Positions 8,804 to 17,230 of a stretch of DNA of 64,000 bases are shown in pieces. The notes beneath the pieces are model-generated. The model was given only the letters and a program-made list of their open reading frames with translations. It was not told the DNA's origin and made no database searches. The stretch is from positions 36,382-100,381 of the forward strand of contig DATGHU010000016.1 of the NCBI GenBank assembly GCA_035307765.1. Reading direction: 5' to 3'. The translations under genes were made by a program, and so were the position numbers. How positions within the stretch are numbered: position 1 is the stretch's first letter; every line of letters starts with the position of its first letter. The stretch is from a bacterium (GTDB lineage Bacteria; Sysuimicrobiota; Sysuimicrobiia; Sysuimicrobiales; Segetimicrobiaceae).

Positions 8804-9709
8804 TCACATCACGGGCGGCCCTTCTCCCCGCAGTCTGGCAATCAGGCCCCGGAGCTCGGGTTCCTCCAGAACGTAGCGGTCACCGCAGAATCGACAGGTC
8901 ACCTCGGCGCGTCCCTCCTGCATGAGGATGGTTTCCAGTTCGTCGACCCCCAGCAGGCGGAGCATGCCCTCCACGCGCTCGCGGCTGCACTGGCACTGGA
9001 ACGCCAGCGGGGTGGCCGCTCCGATGTGCGGGTGCAGATCGCCGAGCGAAGTGGACAGGATCTGCTCAGGCGTGTGCCCGGCTCGCATCATCTGCGTGAT
9101 CGGCGGAAGCTGTCGCGAGCGGGTTTCCAGGTCCTCCACCACCCCGGGGGGCGCCCCCGGCAGGATCTGCACACACAACCCCCCCGAGGCCAGCACCCGG
9201 AGACCTGGACCCACCAGTACCCCGAGCGAGACCATCGACGGGATCTGCTCGGAAACGACAAAGTACGAGGCGAGATCCTCCGCAATTTCCCCGGACACCA
9301 GCGGTGCAGACCCGTGGTACGAGACCCGAAGCCCGAGATCCCGCGTGACGTGGAGCAGCCCTTGCCGGCCGACGAGCCCGCCGACGTCGAGCTTGCGGGC
9401 GTTTGTCTCCGGCAGATCGGCCAGGGGGTGGACGGCGTAGCCGCGAACGTGGCCTTCCGCGTCGGCTTGGGCGATGACGCCGCCAATCGGTCCGTCTCCC
9501 AGCACCCGCAGGAGGACCGATTGCCCGGCCTTGAGCCCGGCCCCCAACAGTGCCGCCGCCGTCAGGCTCCGCCCCAGGGCCGCGGTCGCGGTGGCCGATG
9601 TGGCGTGGCGGATGCGCGCATCTTCAACGGTCTGTGTAGAGACCACGGCGATGGCCCGAATCGTCCCGTCCGCGGCAGTGGCCCTGAGGACGGCGTCCCG
9701 TATCTGCAC
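8804..9709 (-). CDS. hslO: redox-regulated molecular chaperone Hsp33
   Basis: A cytosolic holdase that is activated when oxidation releases its zinc and forms disulfides. The C-terminal zinc-binding cysteines are present as CQC and CRFC. The N-terminal region matches Hsp33 from VQIRDAV onward. I chose the GTG at 9709, which has GAGGGG 6 nt upstream and gives 301 aa; the ATG at 9727 is also possible. Its 3' end is 4 nt from the rpmB stop on the other strand. No other gene follows it in the same direction before the recG-rpmB gap. Confidence 0.94.
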   Translation of the reverse strand: MQIRDAVLRATAADGTIRAIAVVSTQTVEDARIRHATSATATAALGRSLTAAALLGAGLKAGQSVLLRVLGDGPIGGVIAQADAEGHVRGYAVHPLADLPETNARKLDVGGLVGRQGLLHVTRDLGLRVSYHGSAPLVSGEIAEDLASYFVVSEQIPSMVSLGVLVGPGLRVLASGGLCVQILPGAPPGVVEDLETRSRQLPPITQMMRAGHTPEQILSTSLGDLHPHIGAATPLAFQCQCSRERVEGMLRLLGVDELETILMQEGRAEVTCRFCGDRYVLEEPELRGLIARLRGEGPPVM

Positions 9710-9852
9710 GCCTCTCCCCTCCGTCATCGCGCCGGAACGCTTCCCCGGCGATCACGTGAGTAAACGTTGGGCGGAGCGCCGGGCATTCCCCCGCGCACCC
9801 GCGGGCGGGCGCGACGCCTCGGCCCGTCCGTCGTGTCGAATCGGGGGCGGAC

Positions 9853-10665
9853 CTAGCCCTCCCGGTCGACGTCGATCTCCGGTGTCACAGCGTGCATCGG
9901 GTTGGCGGGGCCGTGTCCTGCCCCGATCGGCAGCGCCGCTTCGATGGCCCGGGTGATGAAGCGCTTGGCATTTCGGATCGCCGCGGCGGCCGGCAGGCCG
10001 CGCGCCAATCCGGCCGTGATCGCCGCGGAGAACACGCACCCGGTGCCGTGGGTGTGCGTGGTGGCGATCCGAGGCGTGGCCAGGCGCTCGCTGCGCCGGC
10101 CGTCGAAGACCACGTCGACGGCGGCGCCCTCGAGGTGGCCCCCTTTGACGACGACGAAGCGCGGGCCGAGGGCGTGCAGCTCCCGCGCCGCCGCCTCCAT
10201 CTCCTCGAGGGTCCGCACCGATCGGTTGAGCAGCGCACCCGCCTCGTGCAGATTTGGGGTGACGACCAGGGCGATCGGCAGCAGGACCCGGCGGAGGGCG
10301 TCGCACGCCTCCGGCCGCAGCAGCGGCGCCCCACTCTTCGAGATCATGACGGGGTCGACCACCAGCGCGGCGATCCGGCGACTGCGGAGCTCGTCGGCGA
10401 CCGCCTCGATGATCGGCGTATTCGACAACATCCCGGTCTTTGCCGCATCGACCCCGATATCCCCGATGACGGCATCGATCTGCTGGCGAACAAACTCCGG
10501 CGTCATCTCGACGATCGCCCGGACGCCGGTGGTATTTTGTGCGGTCAGTGCCGTGATGGCCGTCATGCCGAAGACGCCGAGCGCGGAGAACGTCTTAAGG
10601 TCGGCCTGGATCCCCGCGCCGCCGCCGGAGTCAGACCCCGCAATGGACAGCGCTCTCGGGATCAT
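9853..10665 (-). CDS. thiD: hydroxymethylpyrimidine/phosphomethylpyrimidine kinase
   Basis: Phosphorylates HMP and HMP-phosphate to HMP-PP, the pyrimidine half of thiamin. A ribokinase-fold enzyme: the N-terminus RALSIAGSDSGGGAGIQADLK is the ThiD signature, and the C-terminal HGTGCVFSAA carries the catalytic Asp-equivalent region and anion hole. The ATG at 10665 overlaps the thiL stop as ATGA and gives 270 aa; the upstream extension in this frame is inside thiL. It is the last gene of the thiamin operon. Confidence 0.95.
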   Translation of the reverse strand: MIPRALSIAGSDSGGGAGIQADLKTFSALGVFGMTAITALTAQNTTGVRAIVEMTPEFVRQQIDAVIGDIGVDAAKTGMLSNTPIIEAVADELRSRRIAALVVDPVMISKSGAPLLRPEACDALRRVLLPIALVVTPNLHEAGALLNRSVRTLEEMEAAARELHALGPRFVVVKGGHLEGAAVDVVFDGRRSERLATPRIATTHTHGTGCVFSAAITAGLARGLPAAAAIRNAKRFITRAIEAALPIGAGHGPANPMHAVTPEIDVDREG

Positions 10666-11681
10666 CGCCGTCCCCCCCCTGCCGGAAAATGATCCCACCC
10701 CTCCGCGGTCAAGGGACGCGGGACCCCGGATCCGTGAATCCACCGCCCGGCGGATGCCGGAAGGATCTCCGCGATGCGGGTGAGGTTTACGCCGATGCGC
10801 CGGGCGACCCCGGGGGCCTCGGCGTCGAACCCCGGCTCCGCGGCAAACAGGAGCTCATAGTCCTCGCCCCCCCGCAGCGCCCACGCGCGCGGGTCGATCC
10901 CCGCCGCGTGCGCGACCGGCCCGAGTCCGTCAGGAACCGGCAGCCGGTCCTCATCGAGGCGCACGCCGACTCCGGAGGCATCGACGAGGTGCAACAGGTC
11001 GCTGGCCGTTCCATCACTCGTGTCGATCATCGCCCTCGGCCCGAGCGCGCTCAAGACCCTGCCGGCGTCCACCCGCGGACTCGGCCGGCGGTATGCCTGT
11101 TCCAGCACCGCCCTCCCGGGAGCCTGGATCTCGGGATGCTCGAGGAGGAATCGGCCGGCCGCCGCTTTCCCGAGAGACCCGGTCACCCACACTCCGTCCC
11201 CCGGTCTCGCGCCCGAGCGGGTGACGGGCCGGGGTGTCTCGCCGAGCAGCGTGATGTCGACCACGAGCGGGCCATCGGCGCCGGACACATTTCCGCCGAC
11301 GATGGAGACGGCGTGCGCCAGGGCGGCGGCGGCGATCCCCCGGTACAGCTCCTCCACCATGTCGAGGAGGGTATCCCGCGGCAGCACCAGCGAGATGAGC
11401 GCGTGGCGCGGGGTCCCCCCCATCGCCGCCACATCGCTCAGGTTCACGGCCAGCGCGCGCCAGCCGACGTCCCCGGGCCGGCACAGTGCCCAGGTGAAAT
11501 GGACCCCCTCAACCTGACTGTCGCATGTTGCCACGACGGGATGCGAGAACTGCAGGACTGCGGCGTCGTCGCCGATCCCGATGGTCACCCCGGGCCCGGC
11601 GGTGGGGACGAGCTGCCGCAGCCGGTCGATCAGGGCGAACTCCCCCACCGACGCGATGGTGTTATCCGGTGAGTGCGGCAT
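10662..11681 (-). CDS. thiL: thiamin-monophosphate kinase
   Basis: Phosphorylates thiamin monophosphate to the cofactor TPP, the final step of the pathway. It belongs to the AIR-synthase fold. Visible motifs are GEFALIDRL at the N-terminus, the metal-binding GIGDDAAV, VNLSDVAAMG, and GGEDYELLF near the C-terminus. At 339 aa it is typical. The start at 11681 overlaps thiE by 20 nt; a GTG at 11648 just before GEFALI is an alternative. Confidence 0.95.
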   Translation of the reverse strand: MPHSPDNTIASVGEFALIDRLRQLVPTAGPGVTIGIGDDAAVLQFSHPVVATCDSQVEGVHFTWALCRPGDVGWRALAVNLSDVAAMGGTPRHALISLVLPRDTLLDMVEELYRGIAAAALAHAVSIVGGNVSGADGPLVVDITLLGETPRPVTRSGARPGDGVWVTGSLGKAAAGRFLLEHPEIQAPGRAVLEQAYRRPSPRVDAGRVLSALGPRAMIDTSDGTASDLLHLVDASGVGVRLDEDRLPVPDGLGPVAHAAGIDPRAWALRGGEDYELLFAAEPGFDAEAPGVARRIGVNLTRIAEILPASAGRWIHGSGVPRPLTAEGWDHFPAGGGRR

Positions 11682-12297
11682 CGACCTCCCTCCGAATCCG
11701 GCGCACCGCGGCCGCGACGTCCTCCGCCATGGTCACCGCGGTGATGACCGCCACTCCCCGCGCCCCGGCGCGGATCACCGCCGCCGCGTTATCCGCCGTG
11801 ATTCCCCCGATGCCGATCAGCGGCAGCCGAACCACCCCGCGGAGTTCGCGCAGGCGGTCGAGGCCGATCGGCTCGCCGGCGTCCGCCTTGGTGGCCGTGG
11901 CGTAGATCGCCCCGACCCCAAGGTAATCCGCTCCCGCCCGTTCGGCCGCCACGGCCTCCTCCGCCGTGGCGGCCGAGACCCCGATCACCGCCTCGGGTCC
12001 CAGCATTGCCCGCACCTCCCGGGTCGGCAGGTCGTCCTGGCCGACGTGGACCCCGTCAGCCCCGACGATCATCGCGACGTCGGCCCGATCGTTGACGACG
12101 AACGCGACCCCGGCCGCGCGGCACAGGGGGAGGATTTCCCGGCCCGCTTCCACGATTTGGCGGGCCGGGGCGTCCTTCATTCGCAGCTGCACGGTAGTCG
12201 CCCCACCACGGATCGCCGCCTCGGCGATCTCTCGGGGCGATCGTCCCCGGCTCCTGAGCGCATCGGCGATCACGTACACCCGCCAGTCCCGCATCAT
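11662..12297 (-). CDS. thiE: thiamin-phosphate synthase
   Basis: Joins HMP-PP with thiazole phosphate to give thiamin phosphate. A TIM barrel of 211 aa with the family motifs QLRMKDAP, VNDRADVA, GVHVGQDDLP, the TATKADAGEPIG phosphate/substrate loop and GIGGI. The ATG at 12297 overlaps the thiM stop (ATGA); a second ATG follows directly. The open frame extends far upstream but that part is arginine-rich antisense-like translation of thiM. Confidence 0.95.
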   Translation of the reverse strand: MMRDWRVYVIADALRSRGRSPREIAEAAIRGGATTVQLRMKDAPARQIVEAGREILPLCRAAGVAFVVNDRADVAMIVGADGVHVGQDDLPTREVRAMLGPEAVIGVSAATAEEAVAAERAGADYLGVGAIYATATKADAGEPIGLDRLRELRGVVRLPLIGIGGITADNAAAVIRAGARGVAVITAVTMAEDVAAAVRRIRREVDAALTG

Positions 12298-13100
12298 CCG
12301 AGCCGGGTCCGGGCGCGCCGCACGGCCGTGGCCCCGTCCAGGTCGTTCAGGGCATCCAGAAGCGCCGCGCGAAACGTGCCAGGCCCGCCGCTCCGCCCCG
12401 CCGCGCACTCGGCGGCGACCTCGAACCAGACCAGCCCGGCGGTCGCCGCCGCGAGAGGGTCGGGTTCGATGGCGGCGACCGCGCCGATGCAGGCCGTCGC
12501 CATGCAACCGCTCCCCGAGATTCGCGCCAGCCAGGGATGTCCGTTGGCGATGCGGACGGTCCTGGTGCCGTTGGTCAGCAGATCCTCGACCCCGGTGGCC
12601 GCGACCGTGGCTCCGGTCGATGCGGCCAGCCGCCGGCTCAACGCGTCGATGTCCTCGATCGTCCCCGCGGCATCCACCCCTCGCACGTGTCCGGCCAGTC
12701 CCGCAAGCGCGGCGATTTCTCCGGCGTTGCCCCGGATGCACGCACACCGGATCTCGGCCAGCAGGCGCCGGATCTCCGCCGACCGGAACGCCGTCCCACC
12801 CGCCCCCACCGGGTCCAGGATGACCGGCACGCCGCGGTGATTGGCCCGCCGGCCCGCTCGCACCATCAGGTCGGTGATGTCGCGGGTCAGGGTCCCGGTG
12901 TTGAGGACGAGGGCGCTCGCCTGGCCGGCGATCTCCTCCACTTCTTCCGGCGCCCGCGCCATCACCGGGGCGGCGCCGATGGCCGCGGTGACGTTCGCCA
13001 CGTCGTTGATCGTGACGATGTTGGTGATGTGGTGCACGAGGGGCCGAGTGCTGCGGACACGGGTCATCAGTCCGGCGATGTCGCCGACGGAGCGGGTCAC
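12294..13100 (-). CDS. thiM: hydroxyethylthiazole kinase
   Basis: Phosphorylates the salvaged thiazole THZ. A ribokinase-fold enzyme of 268 aa. Motifs: HHITNIVTINDVANVTAAIG at the N-terminus with the APVMARA loop, the glycine-rich DPVGAGGTAFR, and the C-terminal GSGCMATA with catalytic Cys. The GTG at 13100 overlaps the stop of the preceding HMA-domain gene as GTGA. With ThiE, ThiD and the transporters it makes this a salvage operon; the de novo genes thiC, thiG and thiH are not in the window. Confidence 0.94.
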   Translation of the reverse strand: MTRSVGDIAGLMTRVRSTRPLVHHITNIVTINDVANVTAAIGAAPVMARAPEEVEEIAGQASALVLNTGTLTRDITDLMVRAGRRANHRGVPVILDPVGAGGTAFRSAEIRRLLAEIRCACIRGNAGEIAALAGLAGHVRGVDAAGTIEDIDALSRRLAASTGATVAATGVEDLLTNGTRTVRIANGHPWLARISGSGCMATACIGAVAAIEPDPLAAATAGLVWFEVAAECAAGRSGGPGTFRAALLDALNDLDGATAVRRARTRLG

Positions 13101-13369
13101 CGCGGGCCGCCTCCGGCCACCCAGCGGTGGAGCCAGTGGCGGAAGCGGAGGCGAAGATCCACCCGCTCCACGGCCCGCTGCATCGCCTCGACGGTCACGG
13201 TCCCCCGCCGGTAGGTGATCTGCACGTTCTTGGTCGCCAGGTTCACGTCCGCGCCGACCACTCCGGGGAGCTCCTCCAGAGCCCCCACCACGCGCCGTGC
13301 TCAGAGGCGGCAGAGGATGCGGTCCGCGCGGATCACGGTCGCCTCGACGCCGCCGCCTGCCCCGGTCAC
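13097..13369 (-). CDS. HMA-domain protein with in-frame TGA: candidate CxxU selenoprotein
   Basis: A 90-residue frame with one internal TGA at 13303-13301. Read through, it is a heavy-metal-associated domain: residues 9-13 start the first strand (EATVI), then LCRL-TGA, then ARRVVGALEELPGV, a VNLATKNVQITY strand pair and a final helix. The TGA falls exactly where the second Cys of the HMA CxxC belongs; spacing from it to the helix and LPGV matches CopZ-type domains. The GTG start at 13369 overlaps the thiW stop as GTGA, and the final stop overlaps the thiM start as GTGA, so the coupled frame includes the TGA. A hairpin follows the TGA (see 13266-13286). Selenocysteine is inference; a nonsense mutation or sequencing error is the alternative. 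A metal or redox role beside thiamin salvage is unexplained. A purely standard reading would give a 67-codon C-terminal remnant starting near 13291. Confidence 0.7.
13266..13286 (-). promoter_or_regulatory. candidate bacterial SECIS hairpin
   Basis: Directly downstream of the in-frame TGA (13301) the minus strand folds as an 8-bp stem: arm 13286-13279 (GGGGGCTC) with arm 13273-13266 (GAGCTCCC), including one G-U pair, and a 5-nt loop TGGAG at 13278-13274. The loop begins 22 nt after the TGA and has G at its second position. Published bSECIS rules ask for an apical loop 16-37 nt from UGA with a G among its first two bases, so it fits. The same bases also encode the conserved GALEELPG segment. 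Confidence 0.5.
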
Positions 13370-13890
13370 GACTGGACGGCCCATCCGTTGACGGCCGGGA
13401 CGCGGCGAAGCGCCCGGATGAGCACAAAGCCGAGGATCGCGCCCGGGATGCTGCTGGAGAGAAACGCGATCTGAAACCACCAGAGGGTGTGGTGGGATCC
13501 GACCAACGGCTGGAAGAACCACGCCGCCAGGGTCGCGCCGATGGGCCCCGTCCCGATCGGCTCGCAGAGGGCGGCGGCGTCCGAACGCATCAGGCGGTAC
13601 GCGTACCCGACGACCAGGGCGCCGAAGGGGCTGCCGGGGAACGCGAAGAGCGATCCCCACCCCAGGCTGTGGCGGAGGAAGGCCGTGACCAGCGCCGCGG
13701 CCGCCGCGTACCACGGGCCGACGAGGATCCCGGCGATGGCGTTGATGGTGTGCTGGAACGGCGCCACCCGCGTGGGGCCCACCGGGATGCTGAGCGACCC
13801 GAGAAGCGTCGCCAGTCCGGCGAACATCGCGGCAAGGACGAGCCGCCTCAAGTGCTGATCACGGTCCCGATCCCGAACTCCTCCCATCAT
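13366..13890 (-). CDS. thiW: thiazole-type ECF transporter substrate-binding membrane protein ThiW
   Basis: A hydrophobic protein of 174 aa with about five membrane segments and the ThiW-like sequences VGPTRVAPFQHTINAIAG and GSPFGALVVGYAYR. ThiW is predicted to be the S component that imports the thiazole moiety; the shared EcfA/EcfT module is not encoded here. I chose the ATG at 13890: it overlaps the tenA stop as ATGA and GGAGGG lies about 9 nt upstream. An in-frame ATG at 13899 abuts that purine run and is less likely. Confidence 0.9.
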   Translation of the reverse strand: MMGGVRDRDRDQHLRRLVLAAMFAGLATLLGSLSIPVGPTRVAPFQHTINAIAGILVGPWYAAAAALVTAFLRHSLGWGSLFAFPGSPFGALVVGYAYRLMRSDAAALCEPIGTGPIGATLAAWFFQPLVGSHHTLWWFQIAFLSSSIPGAILGFVLIRALRRVPAVNGWAVQS

Positions 13891-14555
13891 ATCGGCCATC
13901 CCTCCATCCGATCCGACATCTCCCAGAACAGATACTCATATCGCTGGCTCTGAAGATATATCTCCCGCAGCGCCGCCACCCGGTCGGCCGGTGGATCCGG
14001 TGCCATCCGGTCCAGGAGTTCCGCGGCCCACGCGGCGAATGCCCCGTACTCCTCCGTGGTATAGAGGCGGATCCAGTCGGCGTAGAGGGGGTGGCGGTCC
14101 CAGCCGTCGCGCGCTCGCAGGGCGGTCGCGATCTCCCAGTAGCCGTGCGCGCACGGGAGGATCGCCGCCAAGATCGCCGCCAGATCTCCGGTCTCGGCCG
14201 CCACCCGTAGATGGTTGGTGTAGGCGACGGTGGTCGGAGCGGGTTCGGTGTCGTCCAGCGCCTCGGGGGCGATTCCGGCCTTCCAGGCACACTGGCGGTG
14301 CAGGTCCATCTCCGTATTCAGGGTCTGCACGAGCAGGTCGGCGAGCCGTGCGGCCACGCCGAGATCCGGCGCCCGGGCCGCGGCCAGGGCCAGCACGCGG
14401 CAGTAGTGGATCAGAAACACGTAATCCTGCCGCAGGTAGAACTGAAACCGGTCCTCCGGCAGGGTGCCGTCGCTCAGCCCCCGGACGAACGGGTGTGAGA
14501 GGACGCGCGCGCGCAGCGGCGCCGCGGCGTCCTGCAGCTGCGCGAAGAGGCTCAT
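13887..14555 (-). CDS. tenA: aminopyrimidine aminohydrolase (thiaminase II)
   Basis: Hydrolyses aminopyrimidines from degraded thiamin to HMP for reuse. An all-helical protein of 222 aa. It has the conserved FYLRQDYVFL stretch, the active-site Cys in ILPCAHGYWEIA, and a C-terminal Glu-rich helix (YEYLFWEM). Position between the HMP-type ABC transporter and ThiW agrees with salvage of imported degradation products. Confidence 0.94.
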   Translation of the reverse strand: MSLFAQLQDAAAPLRARVLSHPFVRGLSDGTLPEDRFQFYLRQDYVFLIHYCRVLALAAARAPDLGVAARLADLLVQTLNTEMDLHRQCAWKAGIAPEALDDTEPAPTTVAYTNHLRVAAETGDLAAILAAILPCAHGYWEIATALRARDGWDRHPLYADWIRLYTTEEYGAFAAWAAELLDRMAPDPPADRVAALREIYLQSQRYEYLFWEMSDRMEGWPI

Positions 14556-14586
14556 CCGGCCGCCGCCGGATCCCGCGCCCCGATCG

Positions 14587-15567
14587 TCATCGGGCCAGGT
14601 TGGTGTAGAGCTGGTCGACGGGCACGGCTGACGAGATGACCTTGTGTGCCGCCAGCCACCGGTCGAAGTCGTCCCACCGGGCGCCCGCCTGAACCTGGGA
14701 CCGCGCGTAGTACGGCAGCGTCGCGCGAAACGATCGGCGATTGAACTCGTCGTTGATCTTGGGGTTCCCGCGGATGTTGGCGTGGACGTAGTCCGCGAAC
14801 GCCGCGTCGGGGGATGCCAGCGTGAACGCGATTCCTCGAGATACCGCGCGAACGAACTGCTCCAGCGCCGGCCGGCGCTGGGCCAGTCGCTGGTCGCTCG
14901 TGATCAGCACCAACTCGTAGAAGCTGGGGACGCCGTACTTCTCCAGTTCAAACATTCCCACCGCCTGACCCTGGAGCTCGATCTGCACACGCTCGACGTT
15001 GCGGTACGCTCCCACCACCGCGTCGACCTTGTGGGTGAGGAGCGCGGGAACGAGATCGAACGAAACGTTGACCATCTTGACATTGGATTCCGCCGCCCCA
15101 TCGCTGTGCATGATCTGGTCGATGAACGCGTCTTCCAGACCGGTGACCGAAAAGCCGACGCGTTTGCCCACCAGGTCCTTTGGCGAGCGTATGCCCGTCC
15201 GCTTGAGGAACATGACGGTGTTCAGCGGGTGACCGATCAGGAGCCCGATGCTCCGGATGGGGAGCGTTTGGGCGCGGGCCAGGATCAGATTGGGCTCGTA
15301 GTTGACCGCCACATCGACGCGGCCGGCGGCGGTCAACTTCAGCGGGTCGTCCGGGTTGGCGGGGACCTGCATCGCTACCCGCAGGCCCTCCTGCGCGAAA
15401 TACCCTTCCGCTTGCGCCGCGTACAGCGGCACATGGTCGGGGTTCGGAAACCAGTCCAGCATAAACGTGATCGGGGTCGGCGCTGGCATCCCCCCTGCGG
15501 CGGCCGCGGTCCCGACGACCATCGCCAGCGTGATGAACGCCGCTCCCCACCCTTTCCTTGGCATCAT
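14587..15567 (-). CDS. thiY: ABC transporter substrate-binding protein for thiamin pyrimidine precursor
   Basis: A periplasmic or lipid-anchored NMT1/THI5-like binding protein, 326 aa, with a signal peptide at about residues 1-23 (GWGAAFITLAMVVGTAAAAG). The mature start FMLDWFPNPDHVPLYAAQAEGYF is typical of the ThiY family that binds formylaminopyrimidine or related HMP precursors. TGAGGAGGGG overlaps the permease stop and serves as the ribosome binding site; two adjacent ATG codons are possible starts. Substrate is inferred from family and operon. Confidence 0.92.
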   Translation of the reverse strand: MMPRKGWGAAFITLAMVVGTAAAAGGMPAPTPITFMLDWFPNPDHVPLYAAQAEGYFAQEGLRVAMQVPANPDDPLKLTAAGRVDVAVNYEPNLILARAQTLPIRSIGLLIGHPLNTVMFLKRTGIRSPKDLVGKRVGFSVTGLEDAFIDQIMHSDGAAESNVKMVNVSFDLVPALLTHKVDAVVGAYRNVERVQIELQGQAVGMFELEKYGVPSFYELVLITSDQRLAQRRPALEQFVRAVSRGIAFTLASPDAAFADYVHANIRGNPKINDEFNRRSFRATLPYYARSQVQAGARWDDFDRWLAAHKVISSAVPVDQLYTNLAR

Positions 15568-15574
15568 CCCCTCC

Positions 15575-16426
15575 TCAGGTGCGCTCCGGGTCTTCCACCC
15601 GGCGCCATGGAAGCACGAGCCGTTCGACGCCCGAGACGGCCAGGAACAGCCCGATGGCCATCACGCTCAGATACACGATGGCCGCGAACACCAAATCGAT
15701 TTGGAGTTGGGCGTTTGCGTGGATCATGAGGAATCCCAACCCCTGCGTCGCGCCGACCCATTCCCCGATCACGGCGCCGATCACGCTCGTCGCGACCGCG
15801 ATTCGAATCCCCGAGAAGACGAATGGGAGGGCGGCCGGGGCGCGGATCTTAAACAGCACCTGCGCGGGGGTGGCGCCGAGGATGCGGAGGAGGTTGACGG
15901 CGTCGGGATCGGCCGCGCGCAGGCCGTCGACCGTGTTCACCACAATCGGGAAGAAGACGATCAAGGCCGTCATCGCGACTTTGGAGAGCATCCCGTATCC
16001 CAGCCACACGATGAGCAGGGGGGCGATCGCGAACACCGGGATCGTCTGGCTGGCGATGATGAGCGGGTAGACCCCGCGTTCGACCAAGCGGGAGGAAAAG
16101 ATCAGGAGCGCCAGGGCGGTTCCCACGACCGCGGCGATCGCAAAGCCGAGGAGAATCTCCTCCAGGGTCACCGCGGCCTCTCCGAGCAGCAGTCCACCGT
16201 CCGCAACGAGCAGACGGGCGATCCGCGACGGCGCGGGCAGGATGTAGAACGGAACCCCGAACGTCCGGACGCCCCACTCCCAGGCGGCGACGAAGGTCAT
16301 GAGCAACACGGTGGGGGGTCCAGCGCGGTCGATGGCCCGCCTGACCGACGCCCATCCCATGCCGCCCCCCGCGGTACGATCTTCCCGGACCTCGATCGAC
16401 CCCTCGGAGAGCGGAGTGGTCCTCAT
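15575..16426 (-). CDS. thiX: ABC transporter permease for thiamin pyrimidine precursor
   Basis: A 283-aa inner-membrane permease of the SsuC/TauC/ThiX family with about six membrane segments. The cytoplasmic EAA-type loop that contacts the ATPase is present (ILGATPAQVLFKIRAPAALP). The ATG at 16426 overlaps the ATPase stop as ATGA. It partners with the ThiZ and ThiY neighbours. The N-terminal 30 residues are polar and non-conserved. Confidence 0.92.
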   Translation of the reverse strand: MRTTPLSEGSIEVREDRTAGGGMGWASVRRAIDRAGPPTVLLMTFVAAWEWGVRTFGVPFYILPAPSRIARLLVADGGLLLGEAAVTLEEILLGFAIAAVVGTALALLIFSSRLVERGVYPLIIASQTIPVFAIAPLLIVWLGYGMLSKVAMTALIVFFPIVVNTVDGLRAADPDAVNLLRILGATPAQVLFKIRAPAALPFVFSGIRIAVATSVIGAVIGEWVGATQGLGFLMIHANAQLQIDLVFAAIVYLSVMAIGLFLAVSGVERLVLPWRRVEDPERT

Positions 16427-17208
16427 CGTACCACCTCCGGCAGGTCCTCTTCGAGGAGCGCCAGCAGGCCCGCTTTCTCCCTCACCACCTGATCGTCGGT
16501 GGCACGCCGCGGCCTGGGCAGGCGGATCCCCACCTCCCCGCGCACCCGCCCCGGCCGTGCGCTGAGGACGTAGATGCGATCGGCGAGGAGAACCGCTTCT
16601 TCAACGTCGTGGGTGATGAATAAGATGGTCCGGCCGAATTCCTCGACCAGCCGCCGCAGATGCCCGTGCATCGCCGATCGGGTCATGGCGTCCAGCGCGC
16701 CGAGGGGTTCGTCCAGCACCAGCAGGTCCTTTCGGCAGAGCAGGGTGCGGACGAGCGCAACCCGCTGGCGCATCCCCCCCGAGAGGAGGCTGGGATAGGC
16801 GTGCTCAAACCGCTCCAAGCCAAAGCGGCGGAGCAGATCGCGGGCGTCGTCCCGTGCGGCCGCCCGCGGGGTCCCCTGGACCTCCAAGCCGAGAACGGCG
16901 TTGTCGATCACCCGGCGCCAGGGGAGCAGGAGGTCCTTTTGCTGCATGTAGGCGACACGACCCCGGTCGCCGGCGAGCGGGCGGCCGTCGAGGCGGACCT
17001 CCCCGCTGTCCGGAGGGATAAGCCCCGCCACGATGTTGCAGAGGGTGCTCTTCCCACATCCGCTGGGGCCGAGCAAGGCGGTGAACTCTCGGGACCCGAC
17101 GTAGAGCGTGATATTGCTCAGGACGTCGAGCCATCCGCCGGAGCCGCGTCCCGCCCCGGTCAGGGGAAACCGTTTGGAGAGGTTTCGGATCTCGAGTTTC
17201 GGCGTCAT
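16423..17208 (-). CDS. thiZ: ABC transporter ATP-binding protein for thiamin pyrimidine precursor
   Basis: Energises the ThiXY transporter at the cytoplasmic face. Walker A is GPSGCGKST, Q-loop region MQQKDLLLPW, signature LSGGMRQR, Walker B LLVLDEPLGALD, and H-loop ITHDVEEA. The ATG at 17208 gives 261 aa and has GGAGGGG about 11 nt upstream; a TTG at 17232 in the same frame lies inside the riboswitch terminator and is unlikely. First gene after the TPP riboswitch. Confidence 0.93.
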   Translation of the reverse strand: MTPKLEIRNLSKRFPLTGAGRGSGGWLDVLSNITLYVGSREFTALLGPSGCGKSTLCNIVAGLIPPDSGEVRLDGRPLAGDRGRVAYMQQKDLLLPWRRVIDNAVLGLEVQGTPRAAARDDARDLLRRFGLERFEHAYPSLLSGGMRQRVALVRTLLCRKDLLVLDEPLGALDAMTRSAMHGHLRRLVEEFGRTILFITHDVEEAVLLADRIYVLSARPGRVRGEVGIRLPRPRRATDDQVVREKAGLLALLEEDLPEVVR

Positions 17209-17230
17209 CCCGCGCACCGCCCCTCCAAGC

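Noticed and set aside
13301..13714. A separate 137-aa protein ending at the TGA within the HMA gene
   Set aside because: Most of it is an alternate frame of thiW with arginine/proline-rich composition; only its last 22 codons, after the GTG at 13369, belong to the HMA frame.
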